Of a stretch of 64,000 bases of DNA, positions 46,944 through 59,700 are shown piece by piece. The position numbers and the translations under genes are program-made. Origin of the DNA: Sclerurus mexicanus (Eukaryota; Chordata; Aves; Passeriformes; Furnariidae); contig VWZF01004869.1 in assembly GCA_013396755.1 (NCBI GenBank), forward strand, positions 186,001 through 250,000. The letters are read 5' to 3'. The notes under the pieces are model-generated. The model ran no database searches and had not been told where the DNA came from. It saw nothing but the letters and a program-made list of their open reading frames with translations. The stretch's first letter is position 1. Each line of letters opens with the position of its first letter.

Positions 46944-49461
46944 TATATAAGCTTCCTGCACTGTCAGTAGTTATAAAAGTTTGAGGATTTGGGGTGTCTT
47001 TATTATGTTTTTGAAATGAGATTACAGAAGCCTTGGTAATATGAAGGGGGAAGCTACTAGAAGGCCATGCTTCATAAAGAATAAAGATAGAACCTAGTCA
47101 AATTTTTAGCTCAAAGATATTATCTTCTCTCAGAGTAATGTATGTGGTGAAGGCTGGAGTTCACTTATCAAGTCTAGTCATATATTTTCTAGCCCTATTC
47201 ACTTGAATTCTCAAAGCACTTAAAGTTCAACCACCTTTTTGAAAAAGAGGAAAGGTTTAAAAAAATTATTTTACACTTAGGTCTAGTGATATGTCCAATG
47301 TCCACCAGTACCTCAGGGCTAGAAACAGGTTTTAAACTCCAGCATCTAGATCAGAGTTTAAAATCAGACTCCAGTCCTGGGAAAGTATTCCTTTTCCCAA
47401 CCCCTTCTTCTTGCTACTTGCCTACAGAGTTGCTGATTCAGTTTCTACTGTGTGTAGTTCTTTCTTTCTAAGAGGGAGGCTGCTACTTAAGATCCTGTGA
47501 TTCTGGACGATGATGCCTTAAAGAGTGATGAAAAAAAAACCACAACTCCAGGCAACTTTTAGTAGGAGATAAGTGAGCAGGAGCTTTAATGAGCCTCCAG
47601 GCTCCAGGAATACATTTACATAGGATCCCCCCCTTTGACCCGAGTTTCAAGATTTTATAATAATGTCCATCCAATCCCTCTCTGTTATTTCTCCCAGTCC
47701 TGCTCCGTTCTGCCCCCATCACACCCTGTCTATGTCTTTATCTTGTGGTGCAGGCTTCATGGTGCTTCTCTGCAATCTACCTTGAAATAGAGACTAAATA
47801 GCTACTGAAATTTTGAGGGATTGATATAGGATGGGGTTGGTATGTGTAAACATTAAGCTACTGAAGTTATTTTACTAGTACATTAGATCTACAATACCTT
47901 CTAAATCTGTAAAATTAAAAAATGAAAAATCAAAGAAACCTTTAGGCATCAAGGATATTGCAGAGCTGTTTTCTTCTTGGAAGGAGCTGTAGAAAATTCT
48001 GATATGAAACCTCATGGAATACTGTGAAGAAAGAAAAACACTAGCTACAGTGCTATTTTTCCAAGTTAACATAAGCCTTTGAATTACTTTTGCAATAGCT
48101 TCCTGCCTGCATGTGTAGTATTAAATTAAGGATTAAGTAATAGAAACAAACAGGAAAAGCAAAACTAAAGTCATAAAGTCTCTGAAGAAAGGGTAAGAAA
48201 GCTGCACGGAAACGTTCGTAAAGAAACAACTGAAACAAATTTTCCTGGTTTGGGAAACTGTCTAGATGCTGTGATAACTCTTTTTCTTTTGCAATTCTGA
48301 AATCTATTATTTTGAAAACTCAGTTTTCAAGTAATCAGCGAACAACTGTTTCATAGATTGGTCATCATTGCTGGATCAGATTACCCCCAAAAAATGTGCT
48401 CAAAAGCAACAGTCACAAACCTTTCCAAGAAACCTTTCCCTGCTCATGTAAGGCTTGGAGTAGGGAAAAGTTGGAGAGTGGAAAAGAGCTAAATTGTGAA
48501 AGGGCAGGCATCCTTATCAACTGCAGGGTTTGTGCAGACATCCTAGAATGGCTACACAGAAATTCCTAGTGTTCCAAGGAGCCTATTGCCGTTATTACTG
48601 ACTTCCACAGATGTCTTCCCAGAAGTAATTTCAAATAGATTTACTAGAGGATATTTAACTAGTTCTGATACAGCTATTCTTCAAACCTGGGCATAAGGAA
48701 CTTGGTAACTTGACTACATGTACATAATAGTAAGAAGGCATGCACAGTTTATGAACCAAAATAGATGGCTTTTTTGGGTTTTTTTTGGTGCAGATCCACT
48801 GAAAGTGAAGAACCTCCTATATGGTTTAATCATAATGAAATTCAGGCTTTTGTCAGAGCAGTGGTATAACTGTTCCTCCTCACTCTGCTCCTCAGGCTGT
48901 AAAAGTTGCCCTGTTCAAGTAGCTCTTACTATTTATGCTAATAAATTCATTCTCTAAAGTTGTTGCAGATTACGGAGCTGCGACCACAGCGACTACAGTG
49001 GCTTTTCCAGGATCATTACAATGAGGAAAAGCCAATTTGATGAGTGTGTGCTATTACAGTTTCAAATGTCAGGACAGGGTATGGTATTTTTCCAATCACA
49101 TGTCACTGCTAAAAGCTAGGTGTTTTTTCCTAGTGCTTTATACTAAAAAGGTCTATTCTCAATGCTGTAGCTGTTTCACTCTTTCTTTTAGCATATATGC
49201 TTGAAATCCATAACAAATCTTTAGTCCTGTATTAAGCCTAGACAGTGTCTGAAGCCTCTAGTGTCTGAAGGTGAAGCTGCCAAAAGAAATTAAAAAAGCC
49301 TTGAGGCTACAGGAAATTCAGGTGGCATTGATTCAGGAGAGAGGCAGATGCTTCAGGCTGAGTCAGTGCTGAATCTCCTCACAGATTTAGCAGGCAGCAT
49401 TTTACCAGGACCTTTCTATACATGAGCTCAGTAATGAATCCCTCTTTTCATCGAAGATATC

Positions 49462-49475
49462 TTTTTTTTTTTTTT
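49462..49475. repeat. Poly-T tract
   Basis: Fourteen consecutive T residues with T-rich flanks to about 49520. Confidence 0.85.
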
Positions 49476-51009
49476 AATGTAGCTATGGAGAGGGGGTGGG
49501 GTTTTGGTTTTTTATTTTTTTAACATAATAGCTTTATATTTAGTCTTTGTGCTAAATTCAAGCTTGGCTATCTCTGTGCTGTTGTTAGTTCCTGATACAG
49601 CTGGAGAGCTTTCTTAGAAGTGCAGTCATCACCAGATCACCAGAGACAGAAATGTTCTAAAACTTCACATGACTCCTTCAGAAAAAGGCTTCTTCTCCAG
49701 TGGTTTTGTTAGACATTTGAGTGAAATTGCTACTAAAGTGAATACATAAGGAGTTTCATATAGATCTGTGATAAATTACCTTCTCCCTCTTTCATCTTGT
49801 TCTAAGTTTGGCCTCAAAATTTATAGCTTTCCCTTGTTCTTGAAGCATTGAGGAAGTCTGTTGTGATAAAACAGGTAGGAAAAATGTTATGTTTAAATGC
49901 AGTAGTTACAAAAAGCAATCAAAGTATTCTTGAGGTACTCTTCATAACCTAAGAAGAGATATGAAAGAGGGACCAGTCCTATTTTTTTTATTTTTAAAGT
50001 CTAACACTAAACTTGTTTCCAAGTAAGGCTTGGTTACCTTTTATTTCAGTTTAATCCATGGGAAACCTTTTAGAAATGGCCACAGCAGACAGCTGGAGCA
50101 TTTTCAAAATCCATGGACTACTGACCTGGGGCTTAATATGGGCCACCCTTTTCCAGGGGTGTGACTGTAGCTCTCCGATTGAACAATGTTAAGAGATCAG
50201 TCAGCTGTGGTCCTTACCATGGAAACCAGCCATTGTGGATGGGGAGCAGATTTCTCCTTCAGAGAGTTTTGGTATCATTAGAAAGTTCTCACATGGCTTT
50301 TTCTAGCATAGACTGTGACCTACAGTTCATAGCATCACCATGAAATGCTGGAGGGGAAAATCTGAACTAATCACTCATAATAACTCTGCACAGACCCACG
50401 GGGTAAGTCTGAGGTCAGGGCTGAATTGATGTTTGATGTGAGAATGGCAGTAGCTGTAATTCACTTGCTGGTCATGGGAAGGAGCTGAGCCAAAGCCAGT
50501 TTTCTCTGAGCTAGATAAGGGAAAAAGGGCTGAGAATGTGACTTAGAAGCATCTCAGTTTTACATGCAAAGGACCCCATCTCTGCATGACCTTTCAGGCC
50601 CGTGCAAAGTGAAGGCTGGGTAGGAACACTCAGAGCTCATGGTGTTTTATACCAGTTTTGTACTTTCTTTGTGTAGGCTTCTTTGTGTCAAAATAAAATC
50701 TTAAGGGTTCATAATGATCTTGCTTTAATAGTCACTAAAGACAGATGCTATCTGGCAGCCCATGATATGTGGGAAATGAAATGAGTTGCTTACTTGGTCC
50801 CTTTTGGCTATGTACTTTGTGAATTTGGATAGCTGGAGTGACAGCGCAGACATTGAAACCCAGCTCCCGGTGCCCTCCATCCATTTTGCATTCTAGTCAC
50901 GAGAATGATTCCTCTTTACTGTTTTGCTTTTGTGTTGCTGCAGATGGTAGGGAGAAGAAGTGGGGAGAGAGGAAAAGAAAATTTGGGAAAGGGGCTTCTA
51001 CATTCTGCT

Positions 51010-51250
51010 GCTATAATTAATTGTGATCTGACCTTCTGGATTTTCAGCCCCGCTCAGCCATCCATCACTCCTCATGTGACTGTCACCTCATATTATTGTA
51101 ATTAGCAACTGCCAGCCCCAGAGATTTGACAGTGGAAGTGAAAAAGTCCCAGGAGCTCTCTGCCAATTTAAAATTAACCCTGTCATTACAGGACAGATTG
51201 TCCTGCTCCGGAAGCAGCTTCTTGGCATTTGCAGTGAGATAATCCCATGC
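51010..51250. promoter_or_regulatory. Candidate cis-regulatory module upstream of DPT
   Basis: A non-coding block about 8 kb upstream of the DPT promoter with clustered motifs: TAATTAATT (51014-51022), TAATTAG (51099-51105), CAATTTAAAATTAA (51164-51177) and TGACAG (51127-51132). It also holds a perfectly palindromic AGGACA-GAT-TGTCCT (51190-51204), the spacing-3 inverted repeat used by glucocorticoid, androgen and progesterone receptors. Its texture resembles conserved developmental enhancers, but conservation cannot be tested here. Confidence 0.3.
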
Positions 51251-54200
51251 TCCTGCTATTGTAAATCAGCTGCCTTGTCTCACCCTGCTTTATTGTCCTT
51301 GTGTCCTCCCAGCTCCCAGGCTGCTTCACCCTCCTTCCTCCCTATATGCCACCCCTCTTTGCTGCCTATGAGATCTGAAGCTGCTAATGAAAGTGCTCAA
51401 TCCAGCAGTCCCAGAGTCTGTGGGTGGATGATAAATGCGGTTTTCTCTGGCTGTGCCAATTGAAGTCTGTCTGCCCAGCCTCAGAAAAGACCCTGCTGTT
51501 CTGTGCACATCTCCCTTCTTCACCTCTGCCTGGGACTTCTGCTCCCCCTGTGCCATCACTGCAGACTACAGAACCACCAGGGTCCCTGTTTATGTGGCCC
51601 TTGGTTCCTGCTGCTGCCTAAGACTGTTGCTGTGGGTACCTTAGCCAGGTGGATGAAAGCTGGGTCAGATCTGCCTCCTCATGCTACAAGTTCCTTGCCT
51701 TTGTAAAGGGCTTATAGACTTTGTCCAAGTGTGACTGGCAACTGCTGTTGTCAAGGCCCCTCTTTACATGGCATTTACAAATCTTGCTTCATTTCCTTGT
51801 AAGCCGGGGGTGGCTGGAGGTCACCCTTGTTGTTACTCTGCTCAGCTAATTAGGTGCAGCTCCTGCTCCCCTGCTGTACAGAGGTGACAGCACTGACAGC
51901 TCAAAGAAAGGTCGTCTTCCCCTGGGAAATTTTTGGGGTTGCAGACAAAGAAAAAAAAAAGGGCAGAAATATGGGAAGTGCTACAATATTTGGCACCCAG
52001 TCTCCGTAGTCATTCTGCCTGCTCAAACTAATAGAGCACAGCCAAGTATCAAAGGTCCTGATAGCCCTGCTGTTCAACTGGGTGATGAACTATTTCAGTG
52101 AGCGTGGCAGGCAAGTTTGATAATGGTTCAGATACCATTTTGATAAAATTCACATATATCCAAAATATATTTGCTTAACCTTTTATGCAGCATCCTGTTA
52201 AAATACAGCTTTTTTTACTCCAGAGTTCACTGAAGCTGATATCCCTAGTCCTTTAGGATAAAGCCATACTCTTTCTTTGCAGCAGTTTCCCACCACCACA
52301 ATTAGTGACCCATGATGTGCTTCTCCCCCACCCACCTTGTTCTTGCAAGCAGTTACAAATTGCTATACGTTGCCTATATCCCAGTTTAATTTTATGAGTC
52401 TGGGACAGATCACCTTCTACTCCTCAATAGCTCCTCCTCATCACCACAAGAAGGGTGGCTCGAGTCCCTGAAGCATGATTTCGGTATCTGGTCTTTACAT
52501 GATTGAGCCATGAAGTTCCTGAGCCTGCTCGCAGCTTTCAAACACACGTATTTTCCTTTGCACCACACAGCTGATGGTACCTTATGCCAATCCACATGGC
52601 AGGCCATTTTTGTGTGAGCACTCTTGTATTTTGTTGGTGTGCCTGACATGGTGCTAGATACCAGCAGTAACAGCGTTCACCAAGAAGGAGGAAAATGCCT
52701 ACATAGTTATTATTGCTTTAAGCTTTTCTAATCACATCAGATTCTGATGTCAGCTGCATCCACAGAATAATGCATTCTTTCCTTTTTTTTTGTGCTGTGC
52801 TCTAGGTTATTTTATTGCATTGAGAGCTCAGACAGCTTTATAAGGGCAGTAGGCTCCCTGTGCCTCTTCTTATCTTTAGCATATTTACAGCCACTGCTCA
52901 TCATCAAAAAACACTGGGGGTCTGTGGAAGAGTAGCCTTGAGAGTGCATAACCTTCGTGTTATTATGTGCTTTATGTGCATAAATTAAGATAAAATAGTT
53001 GCCAGTAAATGTAAAGATAAACATGGAAAGCAGAACTCTAAAAGATCTCTGAAAACAAAGTTATATGTTTAGGTTATTCACAAGACAAGGCATTAGAAAA
53101 GCAGGCATGACAGGCAGTAGGAATAGTTTGTACTTGTATTTTGTTACTGCCTTTAAGAGAATATGACAAGATTAAGAGAAATTTCTGCTCATTACTTAAA
53201 TTCCTGGCTAGATCTTATGTCCACTCAGTGCAATGCAAAGTGTCAGCACTCATTGATTCAGGAGCTTACAATTTAAGCTAACTAGAAATGTGTGTGGATA
53301 AGACTTTTACTAGGAGGTTGAGCTGCCTCTGTAGCCATACCTAGTGATGCTGGTGAAGCATGGGAAATGGAAGAGTTTGTCTTCAGTAGTTATCAAACAC
53401 CTGGCTGCGGCTGAGGGAAATAAAGGCCAGAAGTTACTGTTCTAACCATGATCAGCAGCACCTCACCTTCCTTATGCTGCCATGGGCACAGCACAGGGCT
53501 GGTTGGAAGGCACCTCTGGAGGTTTGTGAATCAACCTCTTGTTCAAATCAGGATTGGCTGAAGATCTGACCAGATTGCTCATAGGTTTGTCCCGTCTTGA
53601 AAACCTCAAAGGACAGAGAACGCACAGGGTGTCATTTTTCCAGCTGCAAACAGGAAGTTATAAGTTACATAACCCTCATGTAGTACCTTTCTGACCAGAG
53701 GAACTTGGTAACAGGATCAAAGCCGCTGTTACTTTGCTGCTTGAGTGCTCCTCTGCTCTGTAGCTGTCTTTATCACTACATCCTTCAAAGCGTGATACTG
53801 ACAATGGTATATTTTTCACTTTAGGAGGTATGTCCTGCCTCTGTGACCTTAGAATACTTAGCAACATGGTTGCACATGCATGCTACACATGAAGTAAATG
53901 TCAGACTGTTTCTCAGCCTACATTAGGCACATTTGCAAGCTCTCACCTGGTTATTTTTATGAAGCATAAAAAACCCATCAGCTAAAAAGAATACACCAGT
54001 GTTCTTTTATGTGAGTAATGGGTCAGGCCAGTTAACTGGAGAGCGATCACTGTCCCTAACCCAGTAGTGCTGCAACTCTCCAGATGCCCTGGCAACCTTG
54101 AACCCAATAAAAGAACTGTGGTAATTGGTTGAAACCCTTTTTATATCTACCTTCCAACAACATTTTTGTGTATTTAAACCTAAACTTCAGAATATCAATA

Positions 54201-56428
54201 GTTCAGTGGGAGTTGCTGCTTTAGTAAATCCTGGAGTCCTGGGTTAATAAATCCTGACATATTTAGTCATAGCTCAAACTGGCTCTACCACTTGACTGTT
54301 TTCTATCCTTAAACCAATTACTTTGACTCTTTATATTCCTCTTTGGCCTTCTGCTCATTTTTAGTATTTCTGGCCTGATGCTGTAAACTCAGTTGTTAAA
54401 TTACAGTCTTCTTATGGATTTGGCAATCATTGTCTTGCAACCCCAAGCAAATGTCCGTGTTCTCCAGCTATTAAGTACTGTTGCTTCCTTCTTGCTCTCT
54501 GTCTTTTCACAGGAAAACTCAAAAGAATATATGTCTTGTGCTACTATGGAAGAAGACAGGAGGAAAGCTACCAAATATTCAGCAGAAAACGCAAAAACAT
54601 TTCTTAGCCAATAGTTATAATAAGTGCTACAAACCTGTCTCTCTTGATACATATTTTCCTGACATTAAAAGAATTTGGCATTTACATCTGCCTTTTTTTC
54701 TTTCAAGAGCCTTGTCCCTTTTTTTCTCACTTAGAGTGCTGTTGTACTCTGAAAATTGCTTTTAATATTGGCACTATGGGGGCTCCCTATTTATTATGTC
54801 AAGTTTATGCAAAGCACAAGCATGTTAATGGACAGCAAGAAACTCCCTGGCTTTTATGGCCTTTGGATCATGGTGGAAACAGCCTTTGCTAACTCATAAC
54901 CCTGCAAACCCAGAGCTCAGAATCTTCCTGAACTGTTCAGAAGTGATGGAGAGTGATGAAGGAGAGCATGACGCACACTGCTGAGAATAGACTGTGCAAG
55001 AAAAGCAGGGACAGCAGGCTTCTCTCCCTTGTCCCTCTCTTGCTGCTACTGAGGATTTATGACGTCGTAACAGGCTTTGCCGTGAGTTGAATATGAAAGC
55101 ACTTCTCCCAGACTGTAGTACAATCAGCAGTTTTGCTGCATTGGCTTCATTGCTTCGCTTCAGTACTCCAGTGAGCTGACTGGCAAAATCCCAAGCTGCA
55201 TGCTAAGATCCCTGCAGCACTGCAGGCAAAATAGTGCCCAAGCTGCAGGAATAATGAAATAATGTACCTTGTAAATGCCTTTCACTTAGTCCGAGTTTCC
55301 CTAAGGAAAATCAAAAAACCTGGAGAGGATGTTGCCAAAACTCCTTCTTTGCTGCAGAGATAATAATTTGCATATAGTTTTGCTCAAGGAATTGCCTCTT
55401 AGTCTCTGCTCTCCACAGCAGAGAACTGCTGGCTGCCTTCATACACAACAGACAAATCCAGATTCCTATAAACATGAGGCTTGGATGATTGGATCGCTTA
55501 TCATTTCCCCAGGATGAAACCCAATTAGGAAAAGCAATTTCATTGCAGTATGTACATCTCTTACCAGCTTACTCTATCCATTATTGTCTGTAGCTTACAG
55601 TCTAAATATGAGACTCTTGAGTAAGTATCATTAGGTGTTCACAGTGCTGAACACAATGAGATCCTGATCTTCCTTCATCAATCACTATCACCATCACATC
55701 AGCATTTATTTGCTTACAGTGCCTGTTCTTTCAGTAGAAAGGTTGGCTGGGAAACACAGTGGTAGTAAGAAGAGAGTCCTGCTTTTCTCAGCCATGCTGC
55801 ATTTTAAAAATATAAATAGCAAAGCTCTTTATGACACCCAAAATGACATTTTTCTCAGATACCAGTGATTGTTTTCTGAGTTGGCTTTTCTCTTTTATGC
55901 CATTATGATACTTTTTACACTGTAACATTTTATAGCTTCCGAGCACTTTCCATTTAGGAATTTTGAGGTACAAAAATGTATCTATTTTACAGACACAGGT
56001 AACCCAGGAAAACCATGATAAGGTCTATTTTTTATCAAGGTCATGCACTGAGTTTATAATAAAAAAGACATTTAAAAACCCCTGACAGTTCACCAGCATT
56101 TCTTTCCCCGTTCTTAAACATTCCCATTCTTTGTGCCTGTTCTCCCTCCTGTCTTTCTTTCCTGCTACCATTTTGCCAGTGTCTTATTCTCTCTTTCAGC
56201 AGGTCCTATCTCTGAAAGTGAGGTTAATTTTCTGTATTTATGAATCTGGATCTAATCCCCAAACACTCCTTTCATGTGTGCATATGCTGTGCAACATTCA
56301 CACACTGCTTGTACTGCTTCTACTACTTCTTGGACCTGCTTCTTTCACGTGCTGACAACTAGGAAATTCCATAGCAAACTCCCAGCTATATATATCAGGA
56401 CACTGTGAGGAATTCTCATCTCTCCTCC
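51251..56428. other. Intergenic DNA, no gene seen
   Basis: Unique sequence, locally C/T-rich near 51290-51560, with an A11 run at about 51950. The short frames here have no recognisable similarity. Confidence 0.6.
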
Positions 56429-56445
56429 TTTTTTTTTTTTTTTTT
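56429..56445. repeat. Poly-T tract
   Basis: Seventeen consecutive T residues in a pyrimidine-rich context. Confidence 0.9.
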
Positions 56446-56710
56446 CCTCCTCTGGCCCACTATAGTGCTGGCTTTTAACTTTATGTTATAGGCTGTTAGT
56501 ATTTTGCTTTATAAACTGGTAATTCTGTAAGGTTGTGGAGCCTGCAGCATGTGTAGACTTCAAGAATAGTTTTCTATGGGACTTTTTGGACTCGGTATCT
56601 GTTGTATGACTACGTGCAGTAGTATGTGAGGATGAGTCCCATCTTTTCTCAGCTTGTATTTCAGCAAAGATTCCTAATACAAATTTTCTTTCAGTATTCC
56701 CACATTGGGG

Positions 56711-56768
56711 AAGAAAAAAAAAACAAATAAAAGAAAAAAAAACAAGAAACAAACAAAAACCCAACCAA
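56711..56768. repeat. A-rich low-complexity tract
   Basis: Runs of A9-A10 broken by single C, T or G, ending in CAAAAACCCAACC. No retroposed body is visible next to it. Confidence 0.85.
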
Positions 56769-59700
56769 ATTCTTCCTGAGTGAAATCTTCGGTGTTTGGC
56801 CTGCAGTGCACTCCAAAAAACCCACAATCATCTGTGTATACTGCAGCTGGATAAAGGGAAGTGTTTAGGGTTTGAGTGGGTTTTTCGTTGCCTTTTTCCT
56901 TTTACCCTTCTCAAAAAATAACTTCTGCATGGGGTTATTTAAAAAAAAACCTTTGGGCAATGTCCTCTGTGAAGTAAGAACAGCCAATTCAAAATTCTGA
57001 TTCCTATTGATGTGGGCACTCTTTGTATTTTAAGCACTGTGTAAATGTCTTTTCTGGATAGATTTGTTATCTTGTTTTTAATACATTGAAAAAGGGGGCA
57101 GCTGCTAAGGAGGAGGGGAGGCTCTTTGCCAGTGTAAGGACTCCAGGAAAGCTGTCTGCCAATTTCAGTAAGAGAAGAACAATTTTTTTTCTTTTCCACT
57201 CCTCTACTCTTTTCTGGTGCTCCTACTCCCTCACATTCACTCCTGGATAGAGGTAGGAGTTCACTCTCCAAAGTGAATCAGTTCTTGCTCCCTTCACTAA
57301 GGCTGTCAGCAGAGCAAAGTTAAGTGTCACAACAGTGCTTTTGTGTCATGAGTAGCTCTTCTCTCTGCACTGGGTTGATATAAGCAGGCTTGTAGCCCCT
57401 TTGCCCTTTATCCTGATCAATACAACACAAACACTGCAGATCACTAAGGCTGAGATTACTTGGCTGTACAAAGCTTCCCTAAAATAGCTTGAACCCCTGT
57501 CTCACTCCTAAAAGCACCACAAAATATCTGTCTTTCATCTGAGTGTGCTCAGAGGAAAAAAATTCTTAATTTTAAACACCTATTCACTTGTCTTACATCA
57601 CGCACCAGTTATCTGTATGAATAAGGCTTGGCAAAACAGTGATAAGAAAGGGTAGCCCCATGCTGATATAGCTATTAGCTGATCTGACTTTGCAGCATGT
57701 TCCAATTGGCTCTACCCAAGAAAAGAGTAAGTGACTGGAGTAAAAACATGGTTGGGAGATTCTCAAGGGATTTAGCCCATTCTAAGTGGATCAGCAGCCA
57801 CATGCTAAATGGTCTGCTACTGGTGGAAATGGTAGTTTTCAGGTGGGACAAGAAATGAGCTCCCTTTTATGCTATTTTCCACGAGTAGACACTGTCACAG
57901 TGTCTGTACCACTTCTTGCTAGATGCTAATTACGTTCTGTCTTACTTAGAATTTCCCAAACACTCTTCATTTGCAGAAGCAATCCTCCCTCCTTTCTGCC
58001 CTGGACTACTGCTAAGTAAGTAGCAGTTACTATGCTGGAGTGGACATTTGCCCTGTGCGTGGAGCAGAGTATACTGCAAATAGCCAGTGTCAGCCATGCT
58101 GTAATGGAATGAAAAAACTTGTTTCTGTTGCTTAAATGGTGTAATTCATATCTATGAAACTATATTCTAATGGGGGAGTATTAATCTGAAGAGAGGATCT
58201 TCACATCAGCTTGGAAATCCATGTATGGCTGACAAAGCAGCATCTAAAGCTGGTCTCTTGTTCCCCCTTAAAGTTTTAAGTGCACTTCAGCTTTTGAAGC
58301 TAATCCATTCTGCTGGAGGACTGCCCAGTCTTGCTTTGGCTTGCCTCTTTCTCTGGATTCCCGCCACATAAGAGATGTTAGCTACTTTGGTTGTGTTTTA
58401 GAAACATGGAAACATGGAAAATGTGGCTCATGTAAGCTTATGATAATGGATTGCTGCACTGCTCAGGCTGATGTTGTCTTTTGCGTTCTGCATTTCATGC
58501 TCAAGAATTCCCCTTGTGTAAACCTCACCCCTGTTGTTTGTTTGCAAAGAGAAGTCCTCTGGAGAGGGGACAGGATTTGCCAAGAGTAGGAAGGGAAAGG
58601 GGCTTGCCGTATGAGATGTGAGATATTCTGTACCTCACTGGACTGCAGCTTTGAAGCAGAATTGTGTTTTGCTGCTCTCTGATGTCCCCTTTTGCTATAC
58701 TTTTGACTGATATTTGTTAATGCTTTATCACCAATTCACACTGCTTGAGCTGTTTCATGGCTTGTTGAGGTCTACTATCATCATGCAGGCCACAGTAGCC
58801 TTGTGTTTGTAACATCGGAGGGAGAAGAAAGCTGTCCAAAAGAAGCTCTCAAACAGGCAGCCACCACAACTTTTATCTCATTGGAGGTAAAGAAAGGGTA
58901 ACAGGTATGTGAAAAGTTATTTATTTACTAAAATACCATATATCCCTGTCTGTATTTAGATAAAAATTTACATAGGCCTCCAAAATTAAAGACTATCAGT
59001 GATTGTGTGCAGTGCGGATGTTAAAGTGCACCACTTTAATTGAGTCCTTCAGGCATATGGCAGGGTTGTCTCCGTATTCAAGGCATGGGCTCCCCACATC
59101 CCTAAGACTTATCTACCTAAGTGTGGTTGTGCTAAGGTAACGTATGGCTTCACAGTTTCATTTTTCCTTTCTTTGGTTGTGACTTCCTGCCAAAAGTATG
59201 GCATTATCTTGGCATCAGACTGGCTCCAGGGAAAGAGGGTTGGCTTAAGATCTACAGAGCTGGCTTGTGAGACAGTTTATTTTTTGTTTGGCATTTGCTT
59301 ACTTCAAGTGCTTCAGCCTTTTTTTTGTTTGTAAGTCAGTGTCAAACTTCCCAAGCAGATCTTAAGACATGAAGAGTGGTGAAGTGCACAGCTCCTACCT
59401 CATGCTGTGGCCCTAATTGCTCTAAAGAATTACATACTCTGTCAAGTCCTGTCTGTAAGTATTTTCTTGATCCAGCCTATTTTCCATCAAAGGAAAGGAA
59501 AGGTGAATTGCTTGATTTGCATAGCTCTTGAAGGCAAAAATTTTCAGAAAAATTAGGGACTTGACATAGTGATTTTTATATGCATGTGGATGTCTTGTCA
59601 GCCCATAGTCATCCTACAGAGATAGCATTTTCCTGAATGGCTAGGTAATACCTATGTGCACAGAGTGTATGAAGTGTTTTTGGTTTCTGACAAGATGAAA

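Larger units (their letters stand above)
46011..51009. other. Intergenic DNA, no gene seen
   Basis: Unique AT-rich sequence with a perfect AT palindrome (46924-46943) and a poly-T tract (49462-49475). The stretch around 47500-47740 (A8 run, then pyrimidine-rich blocks) looked vaguely like an old LTR but could not be supported. Confidence 0.6.

Noticed and set aside
47480..47740. Possible old LTR or retroviral fragment (A-run, pyrimidine-rich blocks)
   Set aside because: No TG...CA termini, target-site duplication, primer-binding site or coding remnant could be seen.
54393..54614. Exon-like plus-strand frame with an upstream TTTTCACAG acceptor
   Set aside because: No matching donor at the end of similarity-like sequence, no recognised family, and composition typical of chance frames.
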